Source: Hydrogenovibrio marinus (lineage in GTDB: Bacteria > Pseudomonadota > Gammaproteobacteria > Thiomicrospirales > Thiomicrospiraceae). Taken from it: a stretch of 64,000 nucleotides of DNA. Position 1 is the stretch's first letter. The number at the start of each line of letters is the position of its first letter. Made by a program: the position numbers and the translations under genes. The notes under the pieces were generated by a model. That model did no database searches and was not told where the DNA came from. It saw only the letters and a program-made list of their open reading frames with translations. Where the stretch lies: NCBI RefSeq assembly GCF_013340845.1, contig NZ_AP020335.1, positions 2,294,001-2,358,000 of the forward strand, in the 5' to 3' direction. Positions 8,372-17,678 of the stretch are shown piece by piece.

Positions 8372-9454
8372 CTAATCGTTTGCTTTCACACAGACCTGAA
8401 AGCCAGCCTCTTTTTTAGCAAGATACATTTGCTCATCTGCAAAGCGAATCAGTTCATCGCCTTCCAAAAACTCAACGGGGCCCGTTTCGCAAATCCCCAT
8501 ACTTAGGGTCAGTGTTGGACACTTCTTACTGAATGCTTGAATGATTTTCTTGCAGAGATTCTCTGCATATTCCGCCGAACAGTCCGGTAAAATCACGCAG
8601 AATTCATCCCCACCATATCGGCAGGCAATATCCGTTTCTCGCGTATTGTTCAACAAAATATCTCCAATGGTCTTCAAGACTTCATCTCCCCTGATATGCC
8701 CTTGGCTGTCATTCACCGCCTTGAATTCATCAATATCAAAATAGATTAATGACAAACAGGCCTGATGACGCTTGGCAAGTAGCAATTCCTTATACATCAG
8801 ATCTTGAAGTGCGCGTTGATTATAGAGGTTAGTCAAAGGGTCAAGGCGAGCTTGGCGTTCAAGCTGTTCTGTACGCTCGGCAACTTTTTCTTCAAGCCCT
8901 TTGGCATAGAGTTCGGTTTTACGTTTGGCATTTTCGATTTCCGACACCAGACTATCTATATAGGTATCGAACACCAACGTAGTGTCAAAATAGAGTAGTT
9001 TGTCCAACACTTCCAGCGTATTTTCTAACTTTTCAGTATCGTGAATATTGCTTTTGAGAACACGGAAAATGAGACTTTTGAGTGTCATTACCGCTGAGAG
9101 GTAGAGTTTCGGCTCAACACCGATTCTTTTGTGCACCATGCCAATGCGTAAGCGATTGTTGACGTACTCAACATCGTAATCTCCCGAGAAGAGATCCGTC
9201 ACATACTTTTGCTGTGCCAACCGTAAGCGGGCAAGTGTATCTGCGTCGCCAATCAACAACGAGATTTCATCAATTTTGGTTTGCTTTTCATAAAACTCAT
9301 CGACAATGACATCGATATTCTCTTCAATCAAAGCTTTATGCTCGGATAATTGAGCCAGTTGTTCCCGTCCCAATTCCAGCAAATCCATTCTATTTCTGAT
9401 TTCCACTTCACTGATTTGCATTTGCTGAAGCAAAGTTTGGTCAGTTCGCATCAT
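8372..9454 (-). CDS. Globin-coupled-sensor diguanylate cyclase
   Basis: 360 residues from the ATG at 9454, which has AGGAGAG 6 bases upstream. The frame extends 58 codons further without a better site. The N-terminal about 155 residues form a sensor globin: RIGMVHKRIGVEPKLYL contains the proximal histidine and the IGxxPxxY signature of haem-binding O2 sensors. A coiled linker leads to a GGDEF domain with intact RYGGDEF and an RETD I-site five residues before it, predicting active c-di-GMP synthesis with product inhibition. It probably couples O2 or NO binding to biofilm/motility control. Confidence 0.88.
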   Translation of the reverse strand: MMRTDQTLLQQMQISEVEIRNRMDLLELGREQLAQLSEHKALIEENIDVIVDEFYEKQTKIDEISLLIGDADTLARLRLAQQKYVTDLFSGDYDVEYVNNRLRIGMVHKRIGVEPKLYLSAVMTLKSLIFRVLKSNIHDTEKLENTLEVLDKLLYFDTTLVFDTYIDSLVSEIENAKRKTELYAKGLEEKVAERTEQLERQARLDPLTNLYNQRALQDLMYKELLLAKRHQACLSLIYFDIDEFKAVNDSQGHIRGDEVLKTIGDILLNNTRETDIACRYGGDEFCVILPDCSAEYAENLCKKIIQAFSKKCPTLTLSMGICETGPVEFLEGDELIRFADEQMYLAKKEAGFQVCVKAND

Positions 9455-9767
9455 CAATGTCTCTCCTGGCCATAGCAGAAATTCTTGACAACTTTCGTCC
9501 ACAACTATGTTTTCGATTCTACTTCTTAAATACCAAAGTAAACCAACTTGTTTTAATTTAGCCGAGTTTATTATTCCGCGCACAAAAACTTTTATAACTT
9601 TATAAAAAAATGTCATCAACTTTGGCATCCATAAGGCTAGAAATTTGACTCAAAATAATTAAAATTATTAAAACGCACTACTCGTTGGTTCAATAATTCA
9701 TTTCTAAATGATAGGTTTACATGCCCATCAAAAAGCTGAGAGAGGCTCAAGAGCAAAGGAGTATGCG

Positions 9768-10817
9768 ATGAACGTCACAGCTGAATCCCCCGTCATCCCT
9801 GACAAAATGAGAGCACTAGCGGCACTCGCCGACAAAGAAACAAACTCAACGAAAAACCTCGTCGAAATTTCTTTACCCACACCGACCCCCACACATCGCG
9901 ACATTTTGGTAAAAGTAAAGGCTGTTTCTATTAACCCAGTGGACACCAAGGTTCGAAAGCGTCATGCAGCTCAATCTAATGACATGGAACCTAAAGTCTT
10001 GGGGTGGGATGCTGCAGGCACAGTCGTTGCAATAGGCGATGAAGTCACCCATTTTCAAATTGGAGATGACGTCTGGTATGCAGGAGAAATTACCCGTCAA
10101 GGCTCTAATGCCGAATATCAACTGGTGGATGAGCGCCTTGTCAGCTTAAAACCGGAAAGCTTAAACTTTGCGGAAGCCGCGGCCATGCCCTTAACAACAC
10201 TGACCGCCTGGGAACTGTTGGTAGATCGCTTACAAGTCAAACCTGATGACCACAAAGGTCTGCTGATTATTGGTGCCGCAGGTGGTGTAGGTTCGGTAAT
10301 GGTACAACTTGCCAGGACCATCAGCCAAAAGATTATTGTCGGCACAGCGTCACGCCCCGAATCAGAAGAATGGCTAAACGAGTTGGGTTGCCACCATATC
10401 ATCAGTCACCAAGAGTTGTTAATTCCACAAATCAAGGAATTGCACCTACCCGCTATCACACATATTGCTTCATTGACTCAAACCGATCAGCATTTTCTTG
10501 AAGCTGCTGAGATTATTGCGCCTCAGGGCAGGTTTGGCTTGATCGACGACCCTGCCACTTTTGACATAATACCTTTTAAACAAAAAAGCGTGTCAATTCA
10601 TTGGGAGTTCATGTACACACGTTCAATGTTTAAAACTGATGATATGAGTAAACAACATACCATACTGAAAGAGGCCGCATTGATGGTTGATCAAGGCATC
10701 ATTAAATCCACCATAAATCATCATTTCGGCAAGCTCAATCTGGAAAATCTCAAGGCTGCGCATGAATTTATTGAAACCCACTGCGCTATTGGCAAGATTG
10801 TATTGGAAGGATTTTAA
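9768..10817 (+). CDS. Zinc-type alcohol dehydrogenase-like / quinone oxidoreductase family protein
   Basis: 349 residues from the ATG at 9768 (AAAGGAG upstream). The 20-codon longer start at 9708 lacks a ribosome site. It is an MDR superfamily protein: an N-terminal GroES-like half with AVSINPVDTKVRKR and GWDAAGTVVAIG, then the Rossmann glycine motif GAAGGVGSVMVQLAR about residue 165-180 for NADPH. It lacks the structural-zinc cysteine cluster of classical ADHs, as usual for the quinone oxidoreductase/enone reductase branch. The natural substrate is unknown. Confidence 0.82.
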   Translation: MNVTAESPVIPDKMRALAALADKETNSTKNLVEISLPTPTPTHRDILVKVKAVSINPVDTKVRKRHAAQSNDMEPKVLGWDAAGTVVAIGDEVTHFQIGDDVWYAGEITRQGSNAEYQLVDERLVSLKPESLNFAEAAAMPLTTLTAWELLVDRLQVKPDDHKGLLIIGAAGGVGSVMVQLARTISQKIIVGTASRPESEEWLNELGCHHIISHQELLIPQIKELHLPAITHIASLTQTDQHFLEAAEIIAPQGRFGLIDDPATFDIIPFKQKSVSIHWEFMYTRSMFKTDDMSKQHTILKEAALMVDQGIIKSTINHHFGKLNLENLKAAHEFIETHCAIGKIVLEGF

Positions 10818-10994
10818 GTCTTACCAACAGGTGATTTTTGGATAGCAAATTTTTTGACAAAAAAGCATTTGCAATCTTTAAATCACCATGTTCTAATACA
10901 GACGTTATGTTTAATTGTACATAACGAAACAAGCATACAAGCATAAAAATCGAGAAAGAATCACGAGATTCACACTAGATTCATTAGGGTACTC

Positions 10995-11018
10995 AGTTGG
11001 CTTCGCCAATTTTTTTAT
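10995..11018 (+). terminator. Terminator-like hairpin in gene-free region
   Basis: AGTTGGC-TTC-GCCAATT followed by a T-run, about 180 bases after the oxidoreductase stop. It could end that transcript or a small RNA. Confidence 0.6.
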
Positions 11019-11126
11019 GCTTACCGTTATTCCCAGGTGAACATAACGATTCTCATCTCTTCAGTTGAATAGATGGGGTACGACTCTCTTTAGTTTTTAT
11101 ATTTATCTGTCATTTAACTAAAGATT

Positions 11127-11161
11127 AGACCCGAGCCAGCTTGCCTGCCTTGGGTCTTTTT
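11127..11161 (+). terminator. Second terminator-like hairpin in gene-free region
   Basis: AGACCCGAG ... CTTGGGTCT (one G-U pair) followed by seven Ts. It lies upstream of the recQ 3' end on the opposite strand, so on the plus strand it has no annotated gene between it and the previous terminator. Confidence 0.6.
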
Positions 11162-11197
11162 TTATGCCGTTTTTTATATCTGGCGTTTAGTTCACCC

Positions 11198-11217
11198 ACC
11201 CCAACCTGGTAGATTTT
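11198..11217 (+). repeat. Dispersed repeat copy 4
   Basis: Exact ACCCCAACCTGGTAGATTTT, 15 bases beyond the recQ stop, reading AAAATCTACC... on the recQ strand. It shares an upstream block (TGCCGTTTTTTA then TATCTGGCGTTTA) with copy 3. Confidence 0.85.
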
Positions 11218-11232
11218 GACGAGACTTTTTGA

Positions 11233-13056
11233 CTAAGCTTGACGAAGCAGGTTTAAAAACTCAAACCCATAACGGCTGAGCTTGGTTTCACCCACTCCGC
11301 TGATTTGCAGAAGTTCATGATCATTTTTCGGTAGAGCTACCACCATTTCCAACAAAGTGGCATCACCAAAGACCTGATAGGCGGGCTTATCTTCACTATC
11401 GGCAATCTCTTTGCGTAAGGCTCTCAAATTTTCAAAAACTTCCTGCTGGGATTCGGTCAGTCCTTCTCGCGCAGTCGCCCGCCCCTGACCGGCAGATTTT
11501 GTCGATTTCACCCGAGGTTTTGCCAGTTGTAGTTCGACCTTGCCTTTCAGCACATCCCCGGACGATGCGGTCAACTTCAACACCGAATAGTTGCGAATAT
11601 CCTGCATCAAATAGCCACGATGAATCAATTGACGAAAAATACTTTGCCACTCGGCAACCGAAAATTCTTTGCCGATGCCATAGGTGCTGAGCTGTTGATG
11701 CCCCAATTGGCGAATACGTTCATTGTCCGCCCCTCTCAACACCTCAATAGCATAGCTCATACCAAAGCCTTGCTGTAATCGGTACACACAAGACAAGGCT
11801 TTTTGTGCCACAACCTTGCCGTCAAACAACACGGGCGGGTTCAAACACACATCACAATTGCCGCAGGCATGATGCATCGGATCGCCAAAATAATTCAGCA
11901 AAACACTACGACGACAGGTCTGCGCTTCGGCAAACTCAACCATGCTGGCGAGTTTGAAACTTTCTATCCGCTTTTGGTCTTCATTAGCAACCTGCTCAAT
12001 AAAATGCCGAGCCGTCACCACATCTTGCGCACCGTAAAGTAACAAGGCTTCGGACGCCAACCCATCACGCCCGGCGCGCCCGGTTTCCTGATAATAGCCT
12101 TCGATGTTTTTTGGCAAATCATAGTGCACCACAAAGCGAACATTAGGCTTATCGATACCCATGCCGAATGCCACCGTCGCCACCACAATCGCCACTTCAT
12201 CCCGTATAAACTGCTGATGCACTTTGTGGCGTATTTCAGCCGGTAGCCCAGCATGGTAAGCTTGCGCACGATAGCCTTTTTGTTGCAATTGCAACGCCAC
12301 TTCTTCGACTCGCTTGCGGCTTAAACAATAGACAACACCGCTTTCTTCCGCTGCATTTCGCTGGTCTAAAAAATCGACCAACTGTTTAAAAGGCTGACGT
12401 TTTTCCAACACGGTATAGCGAATATTCGGGCGGTCAAACCCACTGACATGCACCTTGGGCGACTGCAATGCCAAACGATGCACGATATCCTCACGGGTAG
12501 CGGCATCTGCTGTCGCGGTCAAGGCAATAAAAGATACTTGGGCAAACACGTGGCGCAACTGACCGATACGACTGTATTCTGGCCTAAAATCATGCCCCCA
12601 TTGAGAAATACAGTGCGCTTCATCAATCGCAAACAAACTGATTGGCAAGCTCTGCAACTGCTGGACAAAATCCTGATTCAACAATCTTTCGGGCGCGACA
12701 TACAGCAAATCCAGTTGTCCGGTATGCAACTGCATCAACACTTGGTTGGCTTCTTCCAGACCGAGGGTCGAATTGTAATAAGCCGCTTGCACACCATTCG
12801 CCTTCAAAGCGTTGACTTGATCCTGCATCAACGAAATCAGTGGTGACACCACGATTGCCGTGCCTTCGCGTAATAATGCGGGGATTTGATAGCATAAGGA
12901 TTTTCCACCCCCGGTCGGCATCAATACAAAGCAGTCTGCGCCCTGCATCACATCCTCAATCACTTCGATTTGATGGGAACGGAATTGGGTGTAACCAAAA
13001 GTCGATTGCAGACAGTCTAAGGCCTGTTGTTGATAAGAATGAGAGTCAATTGACAT
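11233..13056 (-). CDS. recQ: ATP-dependent DNA helicase RecQ
   Basis: 607 residues. A 3'-5' DNA helicase of the RecF recombination pathway. Walker A is PTGGGKSLCYQ about residue 47-57, DEAH box DEAHCISQWGHDFRPEY about residue 143-159, and motif VI is GRAGRDG. A zinc-binding RQC segment contains CRRSVL...CGNCDVC, and a C-terminal HRDC domain includes LRKEIAD and ISGVGETKLSRYG. The length is the same as E. coli RecQ. It stands alone between unrelated genes. Confidence 0.97.
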   Translation of the reverse strand: MSIDSHSYQQQALDCLQSTFGYTQFRSHQIEVIEDVMQGADCFVLMPTGGGKSLCYQIPALLREGTAIVVSPLISLMQDQVNALKANGVQAAYYNSTLGLEEANQVLMQLHTGQLDLLYVAPERLLNQDFVQQLQSLPISLFAIDEAHCISQWGHDFRPEYSRIGQLRHVFAQVSFIALTATADAATREDIVHRLALQSPKVHVSGFDRPNIRYTVLEKRQPFKQLVDFLDQRNAAEESGVVYCLSRKRVEEVALQLQQKGYRAQAYHAGLPAEIRHKVHQQFIRDEVAIVVATVAFGMGIDKPNVRFVVHYDLPKNIEGYYQETGRAGRDGLASEALLLYGAQDVVTARHFIEQVANEDQKRIESFKLASMVEFAEAQTCRRSVLLNYFGDPMHHACGNCDVCLNPPVLFDGKVVAQKALSCVYRLQQGFGMSYAIEVLRGADNERIRQLGHQQLSTYGIGKEFSVAEWQSIFRQLIHRGYLMQDIRNYSVLKLTASSGDVLKGKVELQLAKPRVKSTKSAGQGRATAREGLTESQQEVFENLRALRKEIADSEDKPAYQVFGDATLLEMVVALPKNDHELLQISGVGETKLSRYGFEFLNLLRQA

Positions 13057-13120
13057 AACGCGTGAAAAAACCTGGGATGTTGTTCGAGCTAGAGGTGTTT
13101 ATTATACCCGCTCGAAAAGC

Positions 13121-13140
13121 ACCCCAACCTGGTAGATTTT
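13121..13140 (+). repeat. Dispersed repeat copy 5, overlapping a stop codon
   Basis: Exact ACCCCAACCTGGTAGATTTT. Its last T belongs to the TAA stop of the RND transporter gene on the minus strand. Confidence 0.85.
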
Positions 13141-16100
13141 TAGTGTTTTGCTCGACTTACCCCTTCGGGCGTCGAGTTCTTCGTTTCTGTGCCTTTGTAA
13201 ACCTGCAAAGCTGCTTCAAGTTTACGCGTGGACCGTAATGGTGAACCGCTTCGTTTTGCCAATAGCGCATAGGCAACCGGAATCACGAACAAGCTCAACA
13301 ACGTAGAGAAACTCACCCCCCAGAAAAGTACATCCCCTAGAATCTGACGAGATTCTGAGCCAGCACCGCTGGACAACATCAAGGGCACGGTACCCGCGAC
13401 GGTAGCGATGGACGTCATCATAATCGGACGGAAACGTAATTGTGTCGCTGTTACCAATGCCGGATACAGAGACAACCCTCTATCACGCAATTGATTGGTG
13501 AACTCAACAATCAATATCCCGTTCTTAGTCGCCAGACCAATCAACATCACCATGGCGATTTCACTGTAGATATTAAATGTCAGACCATAGGCCTTCATGG
13601 CAAACACACCCCCTGCGAGCGCGAGCGGCACGGTAAGCATGATGACAAACGGCTGAATGAAACTCTCGAACTGCGCCGACAAAACTAGGAAAATCACCAC
13701 TAAACCAAACAAGAATACAAACACCATCGAGCTTGAAGAAGATTGGAAATCTCTCGAGTCCCCTTTGTAATCGATGGTCGCATCTTCCGGCAAAGTCTTG
13801 CGAGTGAGTTTAGTAAGGTAATCCAACGCCTGTCCAAGGGAATAGCCATCATCCAATTTCGCGGACAAGGTAATCGACTTGATGCGGTTGTAACGATATA
13901 AACTGGAAGCCACCCCTTCGATCTTAGCCGTCACAAACATCGATAGCGGCACCATACCATTGGTTGTTGAAGAACGCAGATAAATCTGTTCCAAATCCTG
14001 CGGTGTTTTGAACCACTTGGAATCCGCTTTGAGGATGATATCGTACTCCTCGCCGTTATATTTCACCGTAGTGACCTTTTTACTCCCGAGCAGGGTCTGC
14101 AAAGTCTCACTGATGTCTTGATAGGTTACGCCCAAAGCCTTGGCCTTTTCATAATCCACATGCAAACGCAATTGCGGTTTATTGGGTTCAAAATCCCAAT
14201 CTAAACTGTTCAAACCGGGGTTGGTTTTAGCGATGGCATCATCCATCTTTTCTTTCCAATCGGCTAGCACTTCATAACTTGGGCCACCAATAACGAATTG
14301 CACCGGTTTCTGGATGCGCCCGCCAATGGCGGAACGCATCACCGGAATCGCCTTAACCCCTGTTAGATCAGACAATTTCTTGCGCACTTCATTCATGATT
14401 TCAAAACCGGAACGGCGCTCAGACCAGTCGTTCAACACCACGATAACAAAACCGGAATTGAAGATTTCCGAGTTGCTGAATGAACGTGGCGCACGCACTA
14501 ACAAGCGCTTGGCTTCGCCATCATTCACCAACGGCATCAAACGTTTTTCAATTTCCGCCATGTAACTTTGCATATAGTCGAAGGTCGCCCCTTCAGGCCC
14601 TTTGACCATCACGAAAAAGACCCCACGGTCTTCTTTCGGTACATATTCTTTCGGCACTTCTTTACCAAAGTACAACATGCTTGCGGATAGCACCGCCAAA
14701 ACCAGCAGCATCACCCAAGGGTGTCGCAGGTTTTTAATCAGTAATTTCCTAAACCAGAACAGACGTTTATCAGCTTTGCCTCGTTTCACTTCACCAGTAA
14801 CGGCATCAATCTTGCCGACACTATCGGCTTTTTTCTTGAGCAGAATAGAAGCCAATGCGGGTGACAAACTCAGCGCTACCCACATGGAAAAAATCACCGC
14901 CACCGCGAGGGTCACGGCGAACTCGGAGAATAACCGCCCGATATTACCTTCCAAAAAGCCAATCGGCAGGAATACGGCCACCAATACCATGGTGGTGGCA
15001 AGCACGGCAAAACCAACCTGGCGTGTTCCCAGGTAAGCAGCAGCAATCGGCTTATGCCCCATCTCGATATGACGTTGCGTGTTTTCCAGCACCACGATGG
15101 CATCATCCACTACCAGACCGATTGCCAGCACCAGTGCCAACAGGGTCAAGAGGTTGACGGAGAAGCCAAGCATCCACAGCACCCAAAAGGTTGCCATAAT
15201 CGACACAGGCAATGTCACCATCGGCACCATCGCGGCACGGAAACTGCGAAGGAACACCAGCATCACCCCCACTACCAGCGCTAATGCGATGGCAAAGGTT
15301 TTATACACTTCATTGATGGCTTCTTGAACAAATACCGAAGCGTCATAACTTGAGTGGAGTTTAAGGCCTTCCGGCAATGTCTTATTCACCAAATCTTTAC
15401 GTTCACGCGCCAGCTCTGCCACAGTCAACGTATTGGCGGTGGATTGTTTCACAATACCAATACCCACCATCGGAATACCGTTACCGTTGAAGATTCGGCG
15501 GCGTTCCACCGCGCCCATATACACTTGCGCGATGTCACTTAAAGTCACTTGACCGATTTGCTTGTCTTGTTTGACCACAAGGTTTTTAAAGTCTTCCACC
15601 GTTTGCATCGGTTTATCGACTTGCAAGTTCAGCATCACCTGACTACCTTGCAAAGAACCAATCGGCAACTCGACGTTGGCGGAACGCAATTGGTTTTCCA
15701 CATCCTGAGTGGTCAGACCATAAGTCGCCATTTTTTGTGGATTCAGCCAAATACGCAATGCCAAAGATTGCCCACCACCAACACGAACATTCGCCACGCC
15801 GTCCAACACGGAAAAACGGTCTACGATATAACGCTCGGCATAATCGGTAAGTTGCGGCACCGTCATACGATCACTCGCAAGGTTGAACCACATAATCGGA
15901 CTGGCATCACTATCTGCTTTCTGCACCTGTGGTGGGTCAGCCTGTTCCGGCAAGTCATCTGTTACACGTGAAACACGATCACGGATATCATTCGCCGCGT
16001 CATCAATATCCCGATCAATCGTGAACTCCACTTTGATGCTTGAGCGCCCATCGGAAGAAGTCGATGCAATAGAGTCTATCCCTGCAACCCCGGAAATCTG

Positions 16101-16307
16101 ATCTTCAATGACTTTGGTGATACGGTTATCCACCACATCGGCAGAAGCACCGAGATAATCGGTGGTGATCGTAACAATCGGTGGATCAACATTTGGATAT
16201 TCCCGCAAACTCATGCGGTCAAAAGACATTAAGCCAAAAGCGAACAATAATAGAGAGACAACGGCAGCAAATACCGGCCTTTTAACGGACGTATCGGAAA
16301 CCCACAT
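13140..16307 (-). CDS. RND efflux transporter, inner-membrane subunit (HAE1 type)
   Basis: 1055 residues, typical of AcrB/MexB relatives. A proton-driven trimeric pump exporting hydrophobic drugs or toxic compounds through an adaptor and a TolC-like channel. It has the expected layout: TM1 near residue 12-30, large periplasmic loop, TM2-6, second loop, TM8-12. Proton-relay residues are visible: the Asp pair in VVDDAIVVLEN and the Lys in LATKNGILIVEF. It directly follows its adaptor gene (1-base gap), so the two are co-transcribed. No outer-membrane channel gene is beside it. The substrate is unknown. Confidence 0.94.
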   Translation of the reverse strand: MWVSDTSVKRPVFAAVVSLLLFAFGLMSFDRMSLREYPNVDPPIVTITTDYLGASADVVDNRITKVIEDQISGVAGIDSIASTSSDGRSSIKVEFTIDRDIDDAANDIRDRVSRVTDDLPEQADPPQVQKADSDASPIMWFNLASDRMTVPQLTDYAERYIVDRFSVLDGVANVRVGGGQSLALRIWLNPQKMATYGLTTQDVENQLRSANVELPIGSLQGSQVMLNLQVDKPMQTVEDFKNLVVKQDKQIGQVTLSDIAQVYMGAVERRRIFNGNGIPMVGIGIVKQSTANTLTVAELARERKDLVNKTLPEGLKLHSSYDASVFVQEAINEVYKTFAIALALVVGVMLVFLRSFRAAMVPMVTLPVSIMATFWVLWMLGFSVNLLTLLALVLAIGLVVDDAIVVLENTQRHIEMGHKPIAAAYLGTRQVGFAVLATTMVLVAVFLPIGFLEGNIGRLFSEFAVTLAVAVIFSMWVALSLSPALASILLKKKADSVGKIDAVTGEVKRGKADKRLFWFRKLLIKNLRHPWVMLLVLAVLSASMLYFGKEVPKEYVPKEDRGVFFVMVKGPEGATFDYMQSYMAEIEKRLMPLVNDGEAKRLLVRAPRSFSNSEIFNSGFVIVVLNDWSERRSGFEIMNEVRKKLSDLTGVKAIPVMRSAIGGRIQKPVQFVIGGPSYEVLADWKEKMDDAIAKTNPGLNSLDWDFEPNKPQLRLHVDYEKAKALGVTYQDISETLQTLLGSKKVTTVKYNGEEYDIILKADSKWFKTPQDLEQIYLRSSTTNGMVPLSMFVTAKIEGVASSLYRYNRIKSITLSAKLDDGYSLGQALDYLTKLTRKTLPEDATIDYKGDSRDFQSSSSSMVFVFLFGLVVIFLVLSAQFESFIQPFVIMLTVPLALAGGVFAMKAYGLTFNIYSEIAMVMLIGLATKNGILIVEFTNQLRDRGLSLYPALVTATQLRFRPIMMTSIATVAGTVPLMLSSGAGSESRQILGDVLFWGVSFSTLLSLFVIPVAYALLAKRSGSPLRSTRKLEAALQVYKGTETKNSTPEGVSRAKH

Positions 16308-16308
16308 A

Positions 16309-17448
16309 TTATTTCACCGCCGCTTCGCCAGATGGATGCTTTACTTTTTTCACAGGTGCCAGTAGTTGTGATTGCGGTTGGTCGGTCTGCATGACCTTAA
16401 TTTTCACCACAGCACCAGGGCGCAAACTCATAATCCCTTGACTGACAATGACGTCTCCAGACGCAATACCTTTCAAGACTTGCGTTTGTTTAAAGCCGCG
16501 ATCTCCGGTTTGGATTTCAACCTTTTCCATTTGATACACATCTTTGTTTTTAATCGGTTTCAAACGGTAAACGAACTGGTGGTCTCCAATCGCCAAAATC
16601 GCACTGGAAGGGATGCGCAACTGCTGCTGAGGCGGCATCAACAAGTGCGCTTCGACCACCATGTTGGTCTTCAAACGATTTTCAGGGTTTGTCACTCTGG
16701 CTTGCAGTTGCACCATACGCAGATTGGACTGCAATCTAGGAGCAATGGCGAACACCGCACCCTTGAAAACTTGATTCGGGAAAGATGCTGTGCGCAATTC
16801 CACTGATTGCCCGACTTTCAATTGACTCAGATAACGGCTCGGCAACAAGAGTTCTACTTTCATCTGGCTGGTATCATCCAAACTCACAATGGTCGAACCC
16901 GCAGGAACATAAGCCCCGACACTGAACTGATGAAAACCGACTTGCCCGGCAAAAGGGGCATACAAACGTCTATCGGAAATCTGCGCTTCAATGACTTTAC
17001 GCTTGGCGACGGCCGTTTTCCAGTCGCTGTAATACTGGTCAACCATCGCCTTGGTAACATTGCCTCGACCTTCCACTTCTTTCACTCGGTCATATTGGCG
17101 TTTGGCTTCTTCCGAGACTTCTTTTGCCTCTTCCAACAAAGCCAACTGTTCTTGAGCATTCAACTCCACCAAAAGCTGACTTTTACGAACCATCTGCCCA
17201 TCTTGAAAATGCAGGTCTTTCAACACGTCAGAAACCGAGGCCGCGATATTGACAGAATCTTTTGCTTGCAGGCTTCCCAATGCGCGTAGCGTTTGCTGAA
17301 CCGGTTTTGGCTTCACTTGATAAGCAATGACCTCAACTGCCTTTGGCGCCGGTTTTTCTGCCGCCGACACATTGGCGCTCAATACAAGCGCTGTCAGGGT
17401 GCCGAAAAGTAAAAACGAATGGGAAAAAACGCGCGAGAAGAGTGCCAT
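16309..17448 (-). CDS. RND periplasmic adaptor (membrane fusion protein)
   Basis: 379 residues from the ATG at 17448, chosen because it gives a clean signal peptide (MALFSRVFSHSFLLFGTL... ending about ANVSAA). The frame extends 51 codons upstream with no signal-like sequence. Lipoyl/barrel-sandwich halves flank a coiled-coil hairpin about residues 95-160, with beta-barrel and membrane-proximal domains after it. It links the RND pump to an outer-membrane channel in the periplasm and is the first gene of the two-gene operon. Confidence 0.9.
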   Translation of the reverse strand: MALFSRVFSHSFLLFGTLTALVLSANVSAAEKPAPKAVEVIAYQVKPKPVQQTLRALGSLQAKDSVNIAASVSDVLKDLHFQDGQMVRKSQLLVELNAQEQLALLEEAKEVSEEAKRQYDRVKEVEGRGNVTKAMVDQYYSDWKTAVAKRKVIEAQISDRRLYAPFAGQVGFHQFSVGAYVPAGSTIVSLDDTSQMKVELLLPSRYLSQLKVGQSVELRTASFPNQVFKGAVFAIAPRLQSNLRMVQLQARVTNPENRLKTNMVVEAHLLMPPQQQLRIPSSAILAIGDHQFVYRLKPIKNKDVYQMEKVEIQTGDRGFKQTQVLKGIASGDVIVSQGIMSLRPGAVVKIKVMQTDQPQSQLLAPVKKVKHPSGEAAVK

Positions 17449-17678
17449 AAAAAAGAAATTCCAAAAGTCATTCCATACGTGATTATTGCCGGAATGAAAA
17501 ACATTACCAAATGAAAATAATTGTAGGTCGGAACCCGTTTTTTTGCAAAGAAATATCGCGGCTAACCCTGACCGATTCATGGAGATTTTGAGCTTCTTCA
17601 AAAGGTAATTTGACTCTATTTGATACGGTGTTTAGAATCCATGCATAACACCCACTTTTTCTGGGGAGAATTTTTCTG

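Larger units (their letters stand above)
10818..11232. other. 415-base structured intergenic region, possible small RNA(s)
   Basis: No convincing gene. It holds several stem-loops: a nested pair at 10831-10887 (GGTGATTT / AAATCACC enclosing CAAATTTTTTG / CAAAAAAGCATTTG), a perfect 8-base pair at 10903-10926 (CGTTATGT / ACATAACG), a terminator near 10995-11018, and another near 11127-11161. ACATAACGA recurs at 10919 and 11041. Two successive terminators without a gene suggest one or two small transcripts. Confidence 0.4.

Noticed and set aside
15006..15031. CCAACCTGGCGTGTTCCCAGG resembles the dispersed repeat
   Set aside because: Only the CCAACCTGGC part matches; it is coding sequence of the RND pump and lacks the AGATTTT end.
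14602..15036. Open frames antisense to the RND pump gene
   Set aside because: Shadow frames; the sense gene has full-length family motifs.
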